Below, piece after piece: positions 54,980-63,989 of a stretch of 64,000 nucleotides of DNA. Both the position numbers and the translations under genes were made by a program. Numbering within the stretch: the first letter of the stretch is position 1; each line of letters starts with the position of its first letter. Below the pieces are notes generated by a model. That model saw only the letters and a list, made by a program, of their open reading frames with translations. It had not been told where the DNA came from and did not search any database. Source of the stretch: Amycolatopsis nalaikhensis (GTDB lineage Bacteria > Actinomycetota > Actinomycetes > Mycobacteriales > Pseudonocardiaceae); the NCBI RefSeq assembly GCF_030264295.1, contig NZ_CP127173.1:1247501-1311500 (forward strand). Direction: 5' to 3'.

Positions 54980-56628
54980 GCCCGCTCCCGCATCGGCACC
55001 CGCACGCCGCGCTCGTCGGCGACGTCGTTCGCCCGGTCGTACCCGGCGTCGACGTGCCGGATGACGCCCATGCCCGGGTCGTTGGTGAGCACCCGCTCCA
55101 GCTTCTGCGCGGCGAGCTCGGTGCCGTCGGCGACGCTGACCTGGCCCGCGTGGATGGACCGGCCCATGCCGACGCCGCCGCCGTGGTGGATCGACACCCA
55201 GCTCGCCCCGGACGACGTGTTGACCAGCGCGTTGAGCAGCGGCCAGTCGGCGATCGCGTCGGAGCCGTCGGCCATGCCCTCGGTCTCGCGGTACGGCGAG
55301 GCGACGCTGCCGGAGTCGAGGTGGTCGCGGCCGATGACGACCGGCGCCTTCAGCTCGCCGCTGGCGACCATCTCATTGAACCGCAGCCCGGCCAGGTGCC
55401 GCTCGCCGTAGCCGAGCCAGCAGATCCGCGCCGGAAGTCCCTGGAAGGCAACGCGTTCCCCGGCCATCTTGATCCAGCGTGCGAGGGATTCGTTCTCCGG
55501 GAACAGTTCCAGCATCGCGCGGTCGGTCGCGGCGATGTCTTCGGGGTCGCCGGACAGCGCGGCCCAGCGGAACGGGCCGTTGCCCTCGCAGAACAGCGGG
55601 CGGATGTAGGCGGGCACGAAGCCGGGGAAGTCGAACGCGCGCTCGCAGCCGCCGAGCTTGGCCTCGCCGCGCAGGGAGTTGCCGTAGTCGAAGACTTCGG
55701 CGCCGCGGTCGAGGAAGCCGAGCATGGCGTCGACGTGGTCGGCCATCGACTCGCGGGAGCGGTCGGTGAACTCGTCGGGCTTCTTGGCCGCGTAGTCGTG
55801 CCAGTCGGCGACGTCCACGCCCTTGGGCAGGTACGAAAGCGGGTCGTGCGCCGACGTCTGGTCGGTGACGATGTCGACCTCGACGTTGCGGCGCAGCAGC
55901 TCCGGCAGCACTTCGGCGGCGTTGCCGACAACGCCGACGGACAACGCTTTGCCTTCCTTCTTCGCCTTGGTGACGCGGGCGATGGCGTCGTCGAGGTCGT
56001 CGGCCACCTCGTCGAGGTAGCGCGTCTCGACGCGGCGGTGCGCGCGCTGCGGGTCGCACTCGATGACCAGGGCGACGCCGTCGTTCATGGTCACGGCCAG
56101 CGGCTGCGCGCCACCCATGCCGCCGAGCCCGGCGGTCACGGTCAGCGTGCCTTTCAGGCTGCCGCCGAACTTCTTCTTCGCGACCGCGGCGAACGTCTCG
56201 TACGTGCCCTGCAGGATGCCCTGGGTGCCGATGTAGATCCACGAGCCCGCGGTCATCTGCCCGTACATCGTCAGGCCCTGGGCCTCCAGGCGGCGGAACT
56301 CGGGCCAGGTCGCCCAGTCGCCGACGAGGTTCGAGTTGGCGATGAGCACGCGCGGCGCCCACTCGTGCGTGCGGAACACTCCGACCGGCTTGCCGGACTG
56401 GACGAGCAGCGTCTCGTCGGTGTCCAAAGTGGTCAGTTCGCGGGTGATCGCGTCGAAGCTGGCCCAGTTGCGGGCGGCCTTGCCGGTGCCGCCGTAGACG
56501 ACCAGGTCTTCGGGCCGCTCGGCGACGTCGGGGTCGAGGTTGTTGTGGAACATCCGCAGCGCGGCTTCGGTCTGCCACGACTTGGCGGTGAGCTGGGTGC
56601 CGCGGGCGGCACGGACTACGCGGGACAT
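54976..56628 (-). CDS. hutU: Urocanate hydratase
   Basis: 550 residues. NAD-binding and active-site landmarks: [28 protein letters not shown]-type segment [60 protein letters not shown], and the catalytic region [10 protein letters not shown]. Converts urocanate to imidazolone propanoate. ATG 56628 has GGAGG 4 nt upstream and overlaps the hutH stop by one base (TGATG). Confidence 0.95.
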   Translation of the reverse strand: MSRVVRAARGTQLTAKSWQTEAALRMFHNNLDPDVAERPEDLVVYGGTGKAARNWASFDAITRELTTLDTDETLLVQSGKPVGVFRTHEWAPRVLIANSNLVGDWATWPEFRRLEAQGLTMYGQMTAGSWIYIGTQGILQGTYETFAAVAKKKFGGSLKGTLTVTAGLGGMGGAQPLAVTMNDGVALVIECDPQRAHRRVETRYLDEVADDLDDAIARVTKAKKEGKALSVGVVGNAAEVLPELLRRNVEVDIVTDQTSAHDPLSYLPKGVDVADWHDYAAKKPDEFTDRSRESMADHVDAMLGFLDRGAEVFDYGNSLRGEAKLGGCERAFDFPGFVPAYIRPLFCEGNGPFRWAALSGDPEDIAATDRAMLELFPENESLARWIKMAGERVAFQGLPARICWLGYGERHLAGLRFNEMVASGELKAPVVIGRDHLDSGSVASPYRETEGMADGSDAIADWPLLNALVNTSSGASWVSIHHGGGVGMGRSIHAGQVSVADGTELAAQKLERVLTNDPGMGVIRHVDAGYDRANDVADERGVRVPMRERA

Positions 56629-58154
56629 CAGACCTCCAGACGGGCGGCGTCGAGGACGGCGCCGGAGCGGACGAGTTCTTCGGCGGCCGCGATCTCGGGC
56701 GCCAGGTGGCGGTCGGGGCCGGGGCCCGCGACCTTCGTGCGAAGCAGGTCGCGAACCGCGCCGGTGACCGGCGACGGCTCGAGCGGCGCGCGGAAGTCGA
56801 GCGCGCGGGCCGCGGTCAGCAGTTCGATGGCCAGGACCGTGGTCAGGCCGTCGACGGCCTTGCGCAGTTTCCGCGCGGCCGACCAGCCCATGGAGACGTG
56901 GTCCTCCTGCATGGCGCTGCTCGGGATGGAGTCGACCGACGCGGGCACGGCGAGCCGCTTGAGCTCGCTGACCACGGCGGCCTGCGTGTACTGGGCGATC
57001 ATGTGGCCGGAGTCGACGCCGGGGTCGTCGGCGAGGAACGGCGGCAGGCCGTGCGAGCGCGCCTTGTCGAGCATCCGGTCGGTGCGGCGCTCGGCGATGC
57101 TGGCGACGTCGGCGATCGGGATGGCCAGGAAGTCGAGCACGTAGGCGACGGGCGCGCCGTGGAAGTTGCCGTTGGACTCGACGCGGCCGTCGGCGAGCAC
57201 GACCGGATTGTCCACAGCGGACTGGAGTTCCCGGTCGCCGACGAGTTCGGCGTGGGCGAGGCTGTCGCGCGCGGCGCCGTGGACCTGCGGGGCGCAGCGC
57301 AGCGAGTAGGCGTCCTGGACGCGGTTGCAGTCCGGGCCGCGGTGGCTCTCGACGATCTTCGAGCCCTGCAGCGCCTGCCACATCCTCGCGGCGCTCAACG
57401 CCTGCCCGGGATGCGGGCGCAGGGCCTGCAGGTCGGCGGCGAAGGCGCGGTCGGTGCCGAGCAGGGCCTCGACGCTCATCGCGGCGGTGATGTCCGCGAT
57501 GTCGAACAGCTTGTGCAGATCGGCGGCGGCGAGCAGGAGCATGCCGAGCATGCCGTCGGTGCCGTTGGTGAGCGCGAGGCCTTCCTTCTCGGCGAGGACG
57601 ATCGGCTCGATCCCGGCGTGCTTCAGCGCTTCGGCGGCTTTCACCACCTCGCCGCGGTATGTCACTTCACCTTCGCCCATGAGCGCCAGCGCGACGGCGG
57701 CCAGCGGCGCGAGGTCGCCGGAGCAGCCGAGGGAGCCGTACTCGTGGACGATCGGCGTGATGTCGGCGTTGAGCAGGGCCGCAAGCGTTTGCGCCGTGCC
57801 CGGCCGGACGCCGGTGTAGCCGCTGGCGAGGGTCCGCAGCCGCAGCAGCATGAGCGCGCGGACGACCTCGGGCTCGACGGCGGGCCCGGCCCCGGCGGCG
57901 TGCGAGCGGATGAGGCTGCGCTGCAGCGCGGTCCGGCTCTCGACGGGAATGTGACGGGTGGCGAGGGCGCCGAAGCCGGTCGAGACGCCGTAGGTGGGCG
58001 TGACGGCGTGGGCGAGGTTCTCGATGTGCTGACGGGTGGCGGCGAGGTTCTTCTCGGCGGCATCCGTGAGCCCGACGGGCGCGTGGCCCCGGACGACATC
58101 GACGACCTGGGCGGCGGTCAGTGGTGCGGAGCCCAGGAGCACTGTTTCCGGCAT
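56628..58154 (-). CDS. hutH: Histidine ammonia-lyase
   Basis: 508 residues. The self-cyclising MIO triad is C144-S145-G146 in [20 protein letters not shown] (Cys in place of the usual Ala). Other family markers are [16 protein letters not shown] near residue 50 and [17 protein letters not shown] near 190. It opens the pathway by deaminating histidine to urocanate. ATG 58154 starts the family N terminus ([20 protein letters not shown]); an upstream in-frame start at 58226 lies in the intergenic space. First gene of the hut operon, divergent from the IclR gene. Confidence 0.95.
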   Translation of the reverse strand: MPETVLLGSAPLTAAQVVDVVRGHAPVGLTDAAEKNLAATRQHIENLAHAVTPTYGVSTGFGALATRHIPVESRTALQRSLIRSHAAGAGPAVEPEVVRALMLLRLRTLASGYTGVRPGTAQTLAALLNADITPIVHEYGSLGCSGDLAPLAAVALALMGEGEVTYRGEVVKAAEALKHAGIEPIVLAEKEGLALTNGTDGMLGMLLLAAADLHKLFDIADITAAMSVEALLGTDRAFAADLQALRPHPGQALSAARMWQALQGSKIVESHRGPDCNRVQDAYSLRCAPQVHGAARDSLAHAELVGDRELQSAVDNPVVLADGRVESNGNFHGAPVAYVLDFLAIPIADVASIAERRTDRMLDKARSHGLPPFLADDPGVDSGHMIAQYTQAAVVSELKRLAVPASVDSIPSSAMQEDHVSMGWSAARKLRKAVDGLTTVLAIELLTAARALDFRAPLEPSPVTGAVRDLLRTKVAGPGPDRHLAPEIAAAEELVRSGAVLDAARLEV

Positions 58155-58249
58155 GGGCCTATTGCACCCCCTCGGAACCGCTGGTGGGACGCCCCACAGA
58201 GTGGTTCCGTCTGAAATCCCAGACACCCGAGCTACGCTGGCCCCAAGCG

Positions 58250-58328
58250 CCCCAATGTGGCCTTCGGTGCGTCAGACGCACCGAAGGCCGCCTTGGGTGC
58301 GCGAGACGCAACCAAGGCCACATTGGGG
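58250..58328. repeat. 79-bp three-armed palindromic repeat between hutH and the IclR gene
   Basis: The outer arms CCCCAATGTGGCCTT (58250-58264) and AAGGCCACATTGGGG (58314-58328) are perfect 15-bp complements. Inside are two hairpins: 58259-58289, a perfect 15-bp arm around a single A (arm GGCCTTCGGTGCGTC), and 58290-58318, a 12-bp arm with one mismatch around CGAGA. Folded, this is a cloverleaf-like or cruciform structure. It reads as in-frame peptide in several frames (for example GASDAPKAAL), which easily spoils start calls. It resembles REP/MITE-like intergenic elements that I associate with Amycolatopsis genomes. Confidence 0.85.
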
Positions 58329-58349
58329 CGCATCGAGCGGGAGGTGAGC

Positions 58350-59132
58350 GTGGGCGACAGCAGCGAAGTCCCGGCATTGCGCCGCGGCCTGGCCGTCCTG
58401 CGCCTGCTCGCCACGCGCCCCGGCCCGGTGACCGCGGCGGCGATCGCGCGCGAGGCGAACCTCCCCCGCTCGACCACCTACCACCTGCTCAGCGAGCTGG
58501 AGGCGGCCGGGTTCGTCGTCCACCTGCCGGCGGAACGCCGGTACGGCCTCGGCATCGCCGCCTTCGAGCTGGGCTCGGCCTACCTGCGCCACGACCCACT
58601 CGAACGGCTGGCCGGGCCGTTGCTGCGCAAGCTCGTCGACCGCGTCGGGCACACCGCGCACCTGGGCGTCCTGCACGGCAACGAGTCGCTCTACCTCATC
58701 AAGGAACGCCCGGTCCGGCCGGAAACGCTGGTGACGGAGGTCGGCGTGCGGCTGCCGGGCCAGCTGACGGCGTCCGGCCGCGCGATCCTGCGGCACCTGC
58801 CCGCGCCGCACGTGCGCGCGCTGTTCCCGTCGGCGTCGGCGTTCGTGCTCCGCACCGGCCGGGGCCCGCGCACCTTGGCCGAGCTGCGGCGCACGCTGAC
58901 CGCGGAGCGCCGCCTCGGCTGGGCGGTGGAAGACGGCCACGTCACGGACGGGTTCGCGTCGGTGGCGTGCCCGGTCTTCGACCACGGCGCCCGCCCGATG
59001 GCGGCGATCAGCGTGACCCTGCGCCACCACTGCGTGGCCGACCCGTGCGAAGAGACGTGGCCGGAGCTGGCCGCGGAAGTGGCGGCGACGGCGGCCGAGC
59101 TGACCAGCCGGATCGGCGGCCACCCGGGCTGA
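58350..59132 (+). CDS. IclR-family regulator, probable hut operon regulator
   Basis: 260 residues. IclR winged helix: ALRRGLAVLRLLATRPGPVT, then AAIAREANLPRSTTYHLLSE near 25-45. Effector domain: DRVGHTAHLGVLHGNESLYL and VTDGFASVACPVFDHGARPM. GTG 58350 is chosen because GGGAGG ends 5 nt upstream; earlier in-frame starts fall in the repeat at 58250-58328 and would add repeat-derived residues. It is divergent from hutH, so control of histidine use is likely. Confidence 0.9.
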   Translation: MGDSSEVPALRRGLAVLRLLATRPGPVTAAAIAREANLPRSTTYHLLSELEAAGFVVHLPAERRYGLGIAAFELGSAYLRHDPLERLAGPLLRKLVDRVGHTAHLGVLHGNESLYLIKERPVRPETLVTEVGVRLPGQLTASGRAILRHLPAPHVRALFPSASAFVLRTGRGPRTLAELRRTLTAERRLGWAVEDGHVTDGFASVACPVFDHGARPMAAISVTLRHHCVADPCEETWPELAAEVAATAAELTSRIGGHPG

Positions 59133-59229
59133 GGCGCTGGTGCGATCGGGGCAACTGTCACCGAACGGCTCGATTCCACTCCGCTCGGTGATTACCGTGA
59201 CTGAACAGCGGTTTCGAGGGGCGCCTGCG

Positions 59230-60447
59230 ATGGACGACGCACGGGTGACGAGGGTCGGGTTCGGCGCGGTGCTCGCCGTCGCCGAGTTCCGCGCGATGTG
59301 GGCCGCCGAGCTGCTGTCGGTCTGCGGCGACCAGCTCGCCAGGGTCGCGCTGGCGGTGCTGGTGTTCGAGCGCACCGACTCGGCCGCGCTGACCGGCCTG
59401 ACCTACGCGCTGACGTACGTGCCGTCCCTGCTCGGCGGGGTCCTGCTGGCCGGCGCGGGCGACCGGTGGCCGCGCCGCGACGTGATGGTGGCGGCCGACG
59501 TCGCCCGGGCCGCGCTGGTCGCGGTGATCGCGGTCCCCGGTGTTCCGCTGTGGGTGCTGTGCCTGCTCGTCGCGGTGCTGACGGCGCTGGGCGGCCCGTT
59601 CAAGGCGGCGCAGCAGGCGTTGCTGCCGACGGTCCTCGAAGGCGAGCGGTACCTGACCGGGATGGCCCTGCGGAACGTGACGATCCAGGGCGCGCAACTG
59701 GCCGGGTTCGCCGGCGGCGGCGCGCTGATCGCGGCGCTCACGCCGTCGGCGGCGCTGGCGTTGGACGCGGCGACGTTCCTGGTGTCGGCGGTCCTGCTGG
59801 TCACCGGCGTCCGGCGGCGCGCGGCGGTCGCCCAGGTGGTCCGCGCGGCCTGGCTGTCGACGACCGGTGCGGGCATCCGGCTGATCTGGCGGACTCCGGC
59901 GTTGCGGACGCTGGTGGCGCTCAACTGGCTGGCCGGGTTCTACATCGTCCCGGAGGCGCTGGCCGCGCCGTACGCGGCGGGGATCGGGGCGGGCGCGACG
60001 CTGGTGGGGCTGCTGATGGCGGCCGACCCGGCGGGCAGCGTGCTCGGCGGGTTCGTGTTCGGCAAGGCGGTGCCGGAGCACGTCCAAGTGCGGGTACTCG
60101 GTCTGTTGGGGATCGCGGCGGGGCTGCCGCTGGTGTTCTTCGTGTTCCGGCCGGGGCTGGTGCTGTCGGTGTTGCTCTTGGCCGTGTCGGGGCTGCTGGC
60201 GACGGGCTACAACATCCAGGGCACGGTCTCGTTCATGCGGCGGGTGCCGGACGAGCACCGCGCGCAGTGCGCGGGGGTGAACTCGGCGGGCCTGCTCACC
60301 GTGCAGGGGGTCGGCGCGGCGGCGGCGGGTGCGCTGGCCGAAGTAGTGGGCCCGGCGCACACCATCGCCGTGGCCGGGGCGGCGGGTGCCGCGGTGGCCG
60401 TGCCGATCGCGAGGGCGTGGCGCCGGGTCGGGCTGGAGGAACGATGA
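59230..60447 (+). CDS. MFS transporter (exporter type)
   Basis: 405 residues, about twelve membrane segments. The DRWPRRDVMVAADVARAALV loop 2-3 region is the MFS signature of the MFS_3/enterobactin-exporter-like group; ALRNVTIQGAQLAGFAGGGA follows near 160. ATG 59230 is used; a GTG at 59197 is also in frame. Substrate unknown. The gene stands between the hut regulator and a diguanylate cyclase without obvious link to either. Confidence 0.86.
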   Translation: MDDARVTRVGFGAVLAVAEFRAMWAAELLSVCGDQLARVALAVLVFERTDSAALTGLTYALTYVPSLLGGVLLAGAGDRWPRRDVMVAADVARAALVAVIAVPGVPLWVLCLLVAVLTALGGPFKAAQQALLPTVLEGERYLTGMALRNVTIQGAQLAGFAGGGALIAALTPSAALALDAATFLVSAVLLVTGVRRRAAVAQVVRAAWLSTTGAGIRLIWRTPALRTLVALNWLAGFYIVPEALAAPYAAGIGAGATLVGLLMAADPAGSVLGGFVFGKAVPEHVQVRVLGLLGIAAGLPLVFFVFRPGLVLSVLLLAVSGLLATGYNIQGTVSFMRRVPDEHRAQCAGVNSAGLLTVQGVGAAAAGALAEVVGPAHTIAVAGAAGAAVAVPIARAWRRVGLEER

Positions 60448-60526
60448 CCTCAGTTGTCGCGTCCGCACATGGCGCGCCTCCCTTCACCACGTCGAGCCGG
60501 ACCGGCTCCGTCACCGGCCGGACACC

Positions 60527-61816
60527 ATGAGTATGCGGATCGGGGGCGGCACCCCGCGCGCTGTGCCACGCTTTCGTGACGTGCTCGTGCCGCCCCGGCA
60601 CTGGGCATTGTGGCGCCAGGGGCCCCGGGTGGTCGTGTACTGCCTCCTGACGGAGGCGGCGGCGGTGACGTTGACGCTGCGGCCGTCCCCGATCGCGGTG
60701 GACCGCCGCACGCTCCTGATCCTGGCGGTGCTGCTGGTCCTCGGGGTGGTCCAGTCGGAGACGGGCCGCCGGGTGGAGCGCATCCGCCGCCGGGTGTCGG
60801 GGACGCCGCACATCAACATGACGTCGGTCTGGACGTTCGCCGGGGTGCTGCTGCTCCCGCCGCCGTTGCTGGCGTTGCTGGTGACGGGCTTGTACGGGCA
60901 TTTGGCGGTCCGCAGCTGGTACCGCCTGCAGCGGGTCCCGGCGTCGAGAACGGTGAGCAACGCGGCGATCATCCTGCTGTCCTGCTACGCGGCCCAGGCG
61001 GTGCTGCGCGGGGCGGACATCCGCACGGCGCTGACGCAGGGCTGGCCGGGAACGTTCGCGGTGGCGGCGGCGGGCGCGACGTTCTTCGTGGTGAACGCGC
61101 TGCTGGTCCTCCCGGCCCGCCGCGAGGTGGGCCGGACACCGGAGGCGTTGTTCGGCACGTGGTCGGACAATGGCCTGGAGGTGGCGACGCTGTGCCTGGG
61201 CGCGCTGAACGCGTTGGCGCTGGCGACGATGCCGGGTCTGGTGCTGCTGGTCCTCCCGCCGTTGCTGTTGCTGCACCGGACGGTGCTGGTGAAGCAGCTG
61301 GAGGTGGCGGCCCACCGCGACGAGAAAACGGGTCTGTACAACACGAGCGGCTGGCACGCACTGGCGGAGAGAACGCTGGCGGCGGCCGCGCGCCAGCACA
61401 CGACGTTCGGGTTGCTGATGCTGGACTTGGACCACTTCAAGCAGGTGAACGACACATACGGGCACCTGGCGGGCGACGCGGTCCTCAAGGCGGTGGCCGA
61501 GTCGATCATCGCGGCGGTCCGCGGGCGCGGAGACGCGGTGGGACGGTTCGGAGGTGAAGAATTCGTGGTGCTGCTACCGGGAATCGACCATCCGGACATC
61601 GGCCCGGTGGCGGAGCGGATCCGCCGAGCGATAGCGACATTGAGAGTCCCGGTAGGACAGTTGTCGATCACGGGGCTGTCGACGTCGATCGGCATAGCGG
61701 TCTACCCGAGGGCGGGAACATCGTTGCAGCGCTTGCTGGACGCGGCGGATACGGCGCTATACCACGCGAAGGCGACGGGCCGGAACAAGGTGGTCCACGT
61801 AGCGGACCTGGCATAG
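60527..61816 (+). CDS. Membrane-bound diguanylate cyclase (GGDEF)
   Basis: 429 residues. About six N-terminal membrane helices (for example VVVYCLLTEAAAVTLTL, TFAVAAAGATFFVVNALLV) and a C-terminal GGDEF domain (LMLDLDHFKQVNDTYGHLAG, active-site GRFGGEEFVVLL). The active loop is intact, so c-di-GMP synthesis is likely. The inhibitory RxxD site five residues before it reads GRGD, so product feedback may be weak. ATG 60527; second ATG six bases later. It ends one base before the convergent small gene. Confidence 0.9.
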   Translation: MSMRIGGGTPRAVPRFRDVLVPPRHWALWRQGPRVVVYCLLTEAAAVTLTLRPSPIAVDRRTLLILAVLLVLGVVQSETGRRVERIRRRVSGTPHINMTSVWTFAGVLLLPPPLLALLVTGLYGHLAVRSWYRLQRVPASRTVSNAAIILLSCYAAQAVLRGADIRTALTQGWPGTFAVAAAGATFFVVNALLVLPARREVGRTPEALFGTWSDNGLEVATLCLGALNALALATMPGLVLLVLPPLLLLHRTVLVKQLEVAAHRDEKTGLYNTSGWHALAERTLAAAARQHTTFGLLMLDLDHFKQVNDTYGHLAGDAVLKAVAESIIAAVRGRGDAVGRFGGEEFVVLLPGIDHPDIGPVAERIRRAIATLRVPVGQLSITGLSTSIGIAVYPRAGTSLQRLLDAADTALYHAKATGRNKVVHVADLA

Positions 61817-61817
61817 G

Positions 61818-62027
61818 TCAGGCGATCTTGTGCCGCCGCCCGGCATCGAGCCCGAGCATGGCGAGCAGTTCGGCACATTCCCGAACATCGGCGGAGTGCC
61901 CGGCAACGGTGATGACGGCCCGGTCGTTCTGTTCGGCGAGCCGAACGGCCTCTTCGGCCCGGATGACCCCCATCCGGCTGTCTTCATCATTGGCGGTGGA
62001 GCTGCCGTTGGAGCGGGCCCAGGTCAT
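61818..62027 (-). CDS. Small conserved-looking actinobacterial protein, unknown function
   Basis: 69 residues: polar start TWARSNGSSTANDEDSRMG, then GVIRAEEAVRLAEQNDRAVI and GHSADVRECAELLAMLGLDA. No membrane segment and no recognised domain. ATG 62027 is preferred for the GGTGG site just upstream; a longer in-frame start at 62108 would add sequence without a ribosome site. Confidence 0.6.
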   Translation of the reverse strand: MTWARSNGSSTANDEDSRMGVIRAEEAVRLAEQNDRAVITVAGHSADVRECAELLAMLGLDAGRRHKIA

Positions 62028-62755
62028 CTGGCCACCTACTTCCGACTCCACGGGTGCGGAGCCATGGTCGGGCCACCAGCATGACACCAGGCCGAAGTTC
62101 ACCCACAAGTGGCCCCTGTCACAAGGGGTTGGGTGGGCTCTGAGCTGGGGGATGTTGCTCGGTTGGTCTGAGGACCCGACGGGTCTCGGTGCCCGGCTTT
62201 GTGGCTGGTGAAAGCCCGGGCGCTCGACGAAGGGCCCTCGGTCCGGTGCCGCTGTCGTGTGCCGGGGATTCCCCCGAGCCGAACGCCGGATTGTTCAACG
62301 GTCCTGACACCGCGTCAAGGCGGGAAAGCGTGCCTTGATCCGGCGCCAGGACCGCTGAGGCGGCTGCGTATCGGTTCGGGGGTGGGGTGTGCTCGGATGT
62401 CTCGTTCCGTTCTCGGCTTCGACTCTCCCTTGGCTGGGTCATGCCGTGGCCCTCGCGATCCCGCATCCGCGCCCGTGCTCGACGAAACGACCGCACCGGC
62501 GGAGCCGGTGCGGCAGGCGGGCAGGCACCAGACCGCGAGCAGAGCGAGCGCAGCAGAGCGGAGCGGAGCGGGCGGCAGCCAGCGCAGGTCGCGACCGGAC
62601 GGGAGAGCCGAGCCGACCCGAGGCGGGGCGCGGGGCGAAGCCCCGCAGAGGGAGGCGGGGTCCAGGGGCGAAGCCCCGGAGAGGGGGTCCAGGGGGCGAA
62701 GCCCGCCTGGCGGGGGTCTGGGGGTTCGACCCCCAGATAAACACCCGAGAACGAA
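62028..62755. other. Gene-free GC-rich stretch
   Basis: No convincing coding gene in about 730 bases. It contains a perfect hairpin at 62491-62513 (arms CCGCACCGGC and GCCGGTGCGG), then a purine-rich low-complexity run of AGCGGAGCGG-type units near 62535-62600, then the palindromic array at 62632-62736. The readings here have repeat-derived composition and no family match. The stretch lies downstream of the tmRNA gene. Confidence 0.6.
62632..62736. repeat. Palindromic GGGGCGAAGCCCC array next to ssrA
   Basis: GGGGCGAAGCCCC occurs at 62632-62644 and 62665-62677, and a shorter form GGGCGAAGCCC at 62694-62704. They are spaced by GGGGTCCAGGG-type sequence about 30 bp apart. The array ends in CTGGGGG-TTCGA-CCCCCAG (62718-62736), a hairpin that resembles a tRNA T-arm. 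Confidence 0.7.
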
Positions 62756-62791
62756 GAGAAGGCCCAGCCCCGAAGGGGCGTAGGCCTTCTC
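62756..62791 (-). terminator. tmRNA gene terminator
   Basis: Arms GAGAAGGCC (62756-62764) and GGCCTTCTC (62783-62791) enclose a second GCCCC/GGGGC stem. It lies immediately past the 3' end of ssrA on the minus strand. Confidence 0.75.
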
Positions 62792-62792
62792 G

Positions 62793-63161
62793 AAGTGGAG
62801 GTGCCGGGAATTGAACCCGGGTCCTTTGGCGTCTTGACAGGGCTTCTCCGTGCGCAGTCCGCTACGTCTCTGCTTGGCTCCCTCAGTCACGCGAACAAGC
62901 TGAGGTGACGAGCCCAGCCACTGTTTGCTTCACGGCAGTTCCCCGTGGCCGGGACTGCCGCTGAGCCTCCTAGCTGATGCCGGTACCCGGGCCGGAGGCG
63001 AACCCGGGCCGACAGAGACGCACTCGCTCAGGCGGCGAGGGCGTACTCGCGCTGACTGGAGTCGGCGCTTATTTGGTTGCGATGACGCTTAACGGTGGTC
63101 TCTCGCCTGCACCGGCACGCTTCTCCTGACTCAACGTCCAAAGTCGAAACCGTTCACCCCC
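62793..63161 (-). ncRNA. ssrA: Transfer-messenger RNA
   Basis: One-piece tmRNA. The mature 5' end GGGGGTGAACGG begins at 63161 and pairs with CACCTCC at the 3' end (acceptor stem); the T-arm reads CCGGGTTCAATTCCCGG. The 3' CCA is not encoded: the bases after the discriminator are CTT. The tag reading frame decodes as ADSSQREYALAA, ending in TGA (near 63030-63068), close to the mycobacterial tag ADSHQRDYALAA. It rescues ribosomes stalled on broken mRNA together with SmpB, and the ALAA end targets the tagged protein to proteases. A TATGAT box at about 63185-63190 is a possible -10; 5' processing by RNase P is expected. Confidence 0.95.
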
Positions 63162-63219
63162 TTGTCGGGAACTACAACCTGTTCATCATAACGCGGGGCG
63201 CCAGCGCATTACTCCCCGT

Positions 63220-63239
63220 GGGTAGGGCCAGCCCTACCC
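63220..63239. promoter_or_regulatory. Perfect 20-bp operator-like palindrome upstream of the sensor gene
   Basis: GGGTAGGGC-CA-GCCCTACCC, nine-base arms and a two-base centre, 75 bp before the sensor-domain start and 58 bp from the tmRNA 5' end on the other strand. A GTAGGGC..GCCCTAC site in this place could be the binding site of the response regulator coupled to the sensor. Confidence 0.5.
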
Positions 63240-63314
63240 GGAGGATGCCCGCGCGCACCATGTCGGTTCCGCGAGCCGCCGGCCAGGCTGGATGCCAGCA
63301 GAAGGGAGCTGGTC

Positions 63315-63989
63315 ATGGTGAGCGAGAGGCGGGATCCGCCGTTCGGGGGTTCGGTGGTGTTCCTGCTGATGAACCTGCCGCTGGGGGTGGTGGCGTTCGG
63401 GTTGCTGACGTCGTTCACGGCGGCCGGCTTGGGGACCGCCGTCGTCTGGGTCGGCGTTGGGCTGCTCGCCCTGCTGCTCCTGGCCGTGCGGGGTGGCGCG
63501 CGGCTGGAACGCGCCCGCGTCTACGCCCTGCTGGACCACTACATCGACCTGCCCTACCTGCCGTTGCCCGCGAGCGGCCAGAAGGACCGCTGGAAGGGCC
63601 GGGTCAAGGACCCCGCCACCTGGCGGGACCTCGCCTACTTCTTCCTCCTGTTCCCGCTCGGCCTGGTCGAGTTCATGCTGGTGACGGCGTTCTGGTCGAC
63701 GAGCCTCGCGCTCGCGGGCCTGCCGATCTACTTCCGGTGGCTGCCGGACGGCGCCTACTACTTCCCCTCGGAGGACGTGCGGTGGCTGACCGTGGATTCG
63801 ACCGTCGAGGCGCTACCGTGGGCTGCGCTGGGGGTGCTGTTCATCGCCTTGTCGGTCGCCTTGACGAAGGCGCTCGCGGGGATGCACGCCCGGCTGGCGA
63901 ACGCGCTGCTGGGGACGACCGTCGCCCAGCGCCGTCGGATGGAGCGCTCGTGGGCGGACGTGGAAGAGCAGAACCTGGTGGCGGGATGA
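63315..63989 (+). CDS. Putative sensor-domain membrane protein
   Basis: 224 residues matching the actinobacterial Sensor domain architecture. Four membrane helices are arranged as two pairs (FLLMNLPLGVVAFGLLTSFT and VVWVGVGLLALLLLAV; YFFLLFPLGLVEFMLVTAFW and ALPWAALGVLFIALSVALT). The paired helix loops hold LERARVYALLDHYIDLPYLP and LPIYFRWLPDGAYYFPSEDV. Such domains normally precede a histidine kinase region or are encoded next to one. AAGGGAG precedes ATG 63315. The next start overlaps its stop by 4 nt (ATGA), so it is first in a coupled unit. Confidence 0.8.
   Translation: MVSERRDPPFGGSVVFLLMNLPLGVVAFGLLTSFTAAGLGTAVVWVGVGLLALLLLAVRGGARLERARVYALLDHYIDLPYLPLPASGQKDRWKGRVKDPATWRDLAYFFLLFPLGLVEFMLVTAFWSTSLALAGLPIYFRWLPDGAYYFPSEDVRWLTVDSTVEALPWAALGVLFIALSVALTKALAGMHARLANALLGTTVAQRRRMERSWADVEEQNLVAG

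Noticed and set aside
58159..58349. Peptides such as GASDAPKAAL as part of the IclR or another protein
   Set aside because: They are the translation of the 79-bp palindromic repeat; a clear ribosome site places the IclR start at 58350.
62199..62814. Several coding readings over the repeat-rich stretch beside ssrA
   Set aside because: Composition follows the GGGGCGAAGCCCC units and low-complexity purine run; no ribosome site and no family match.
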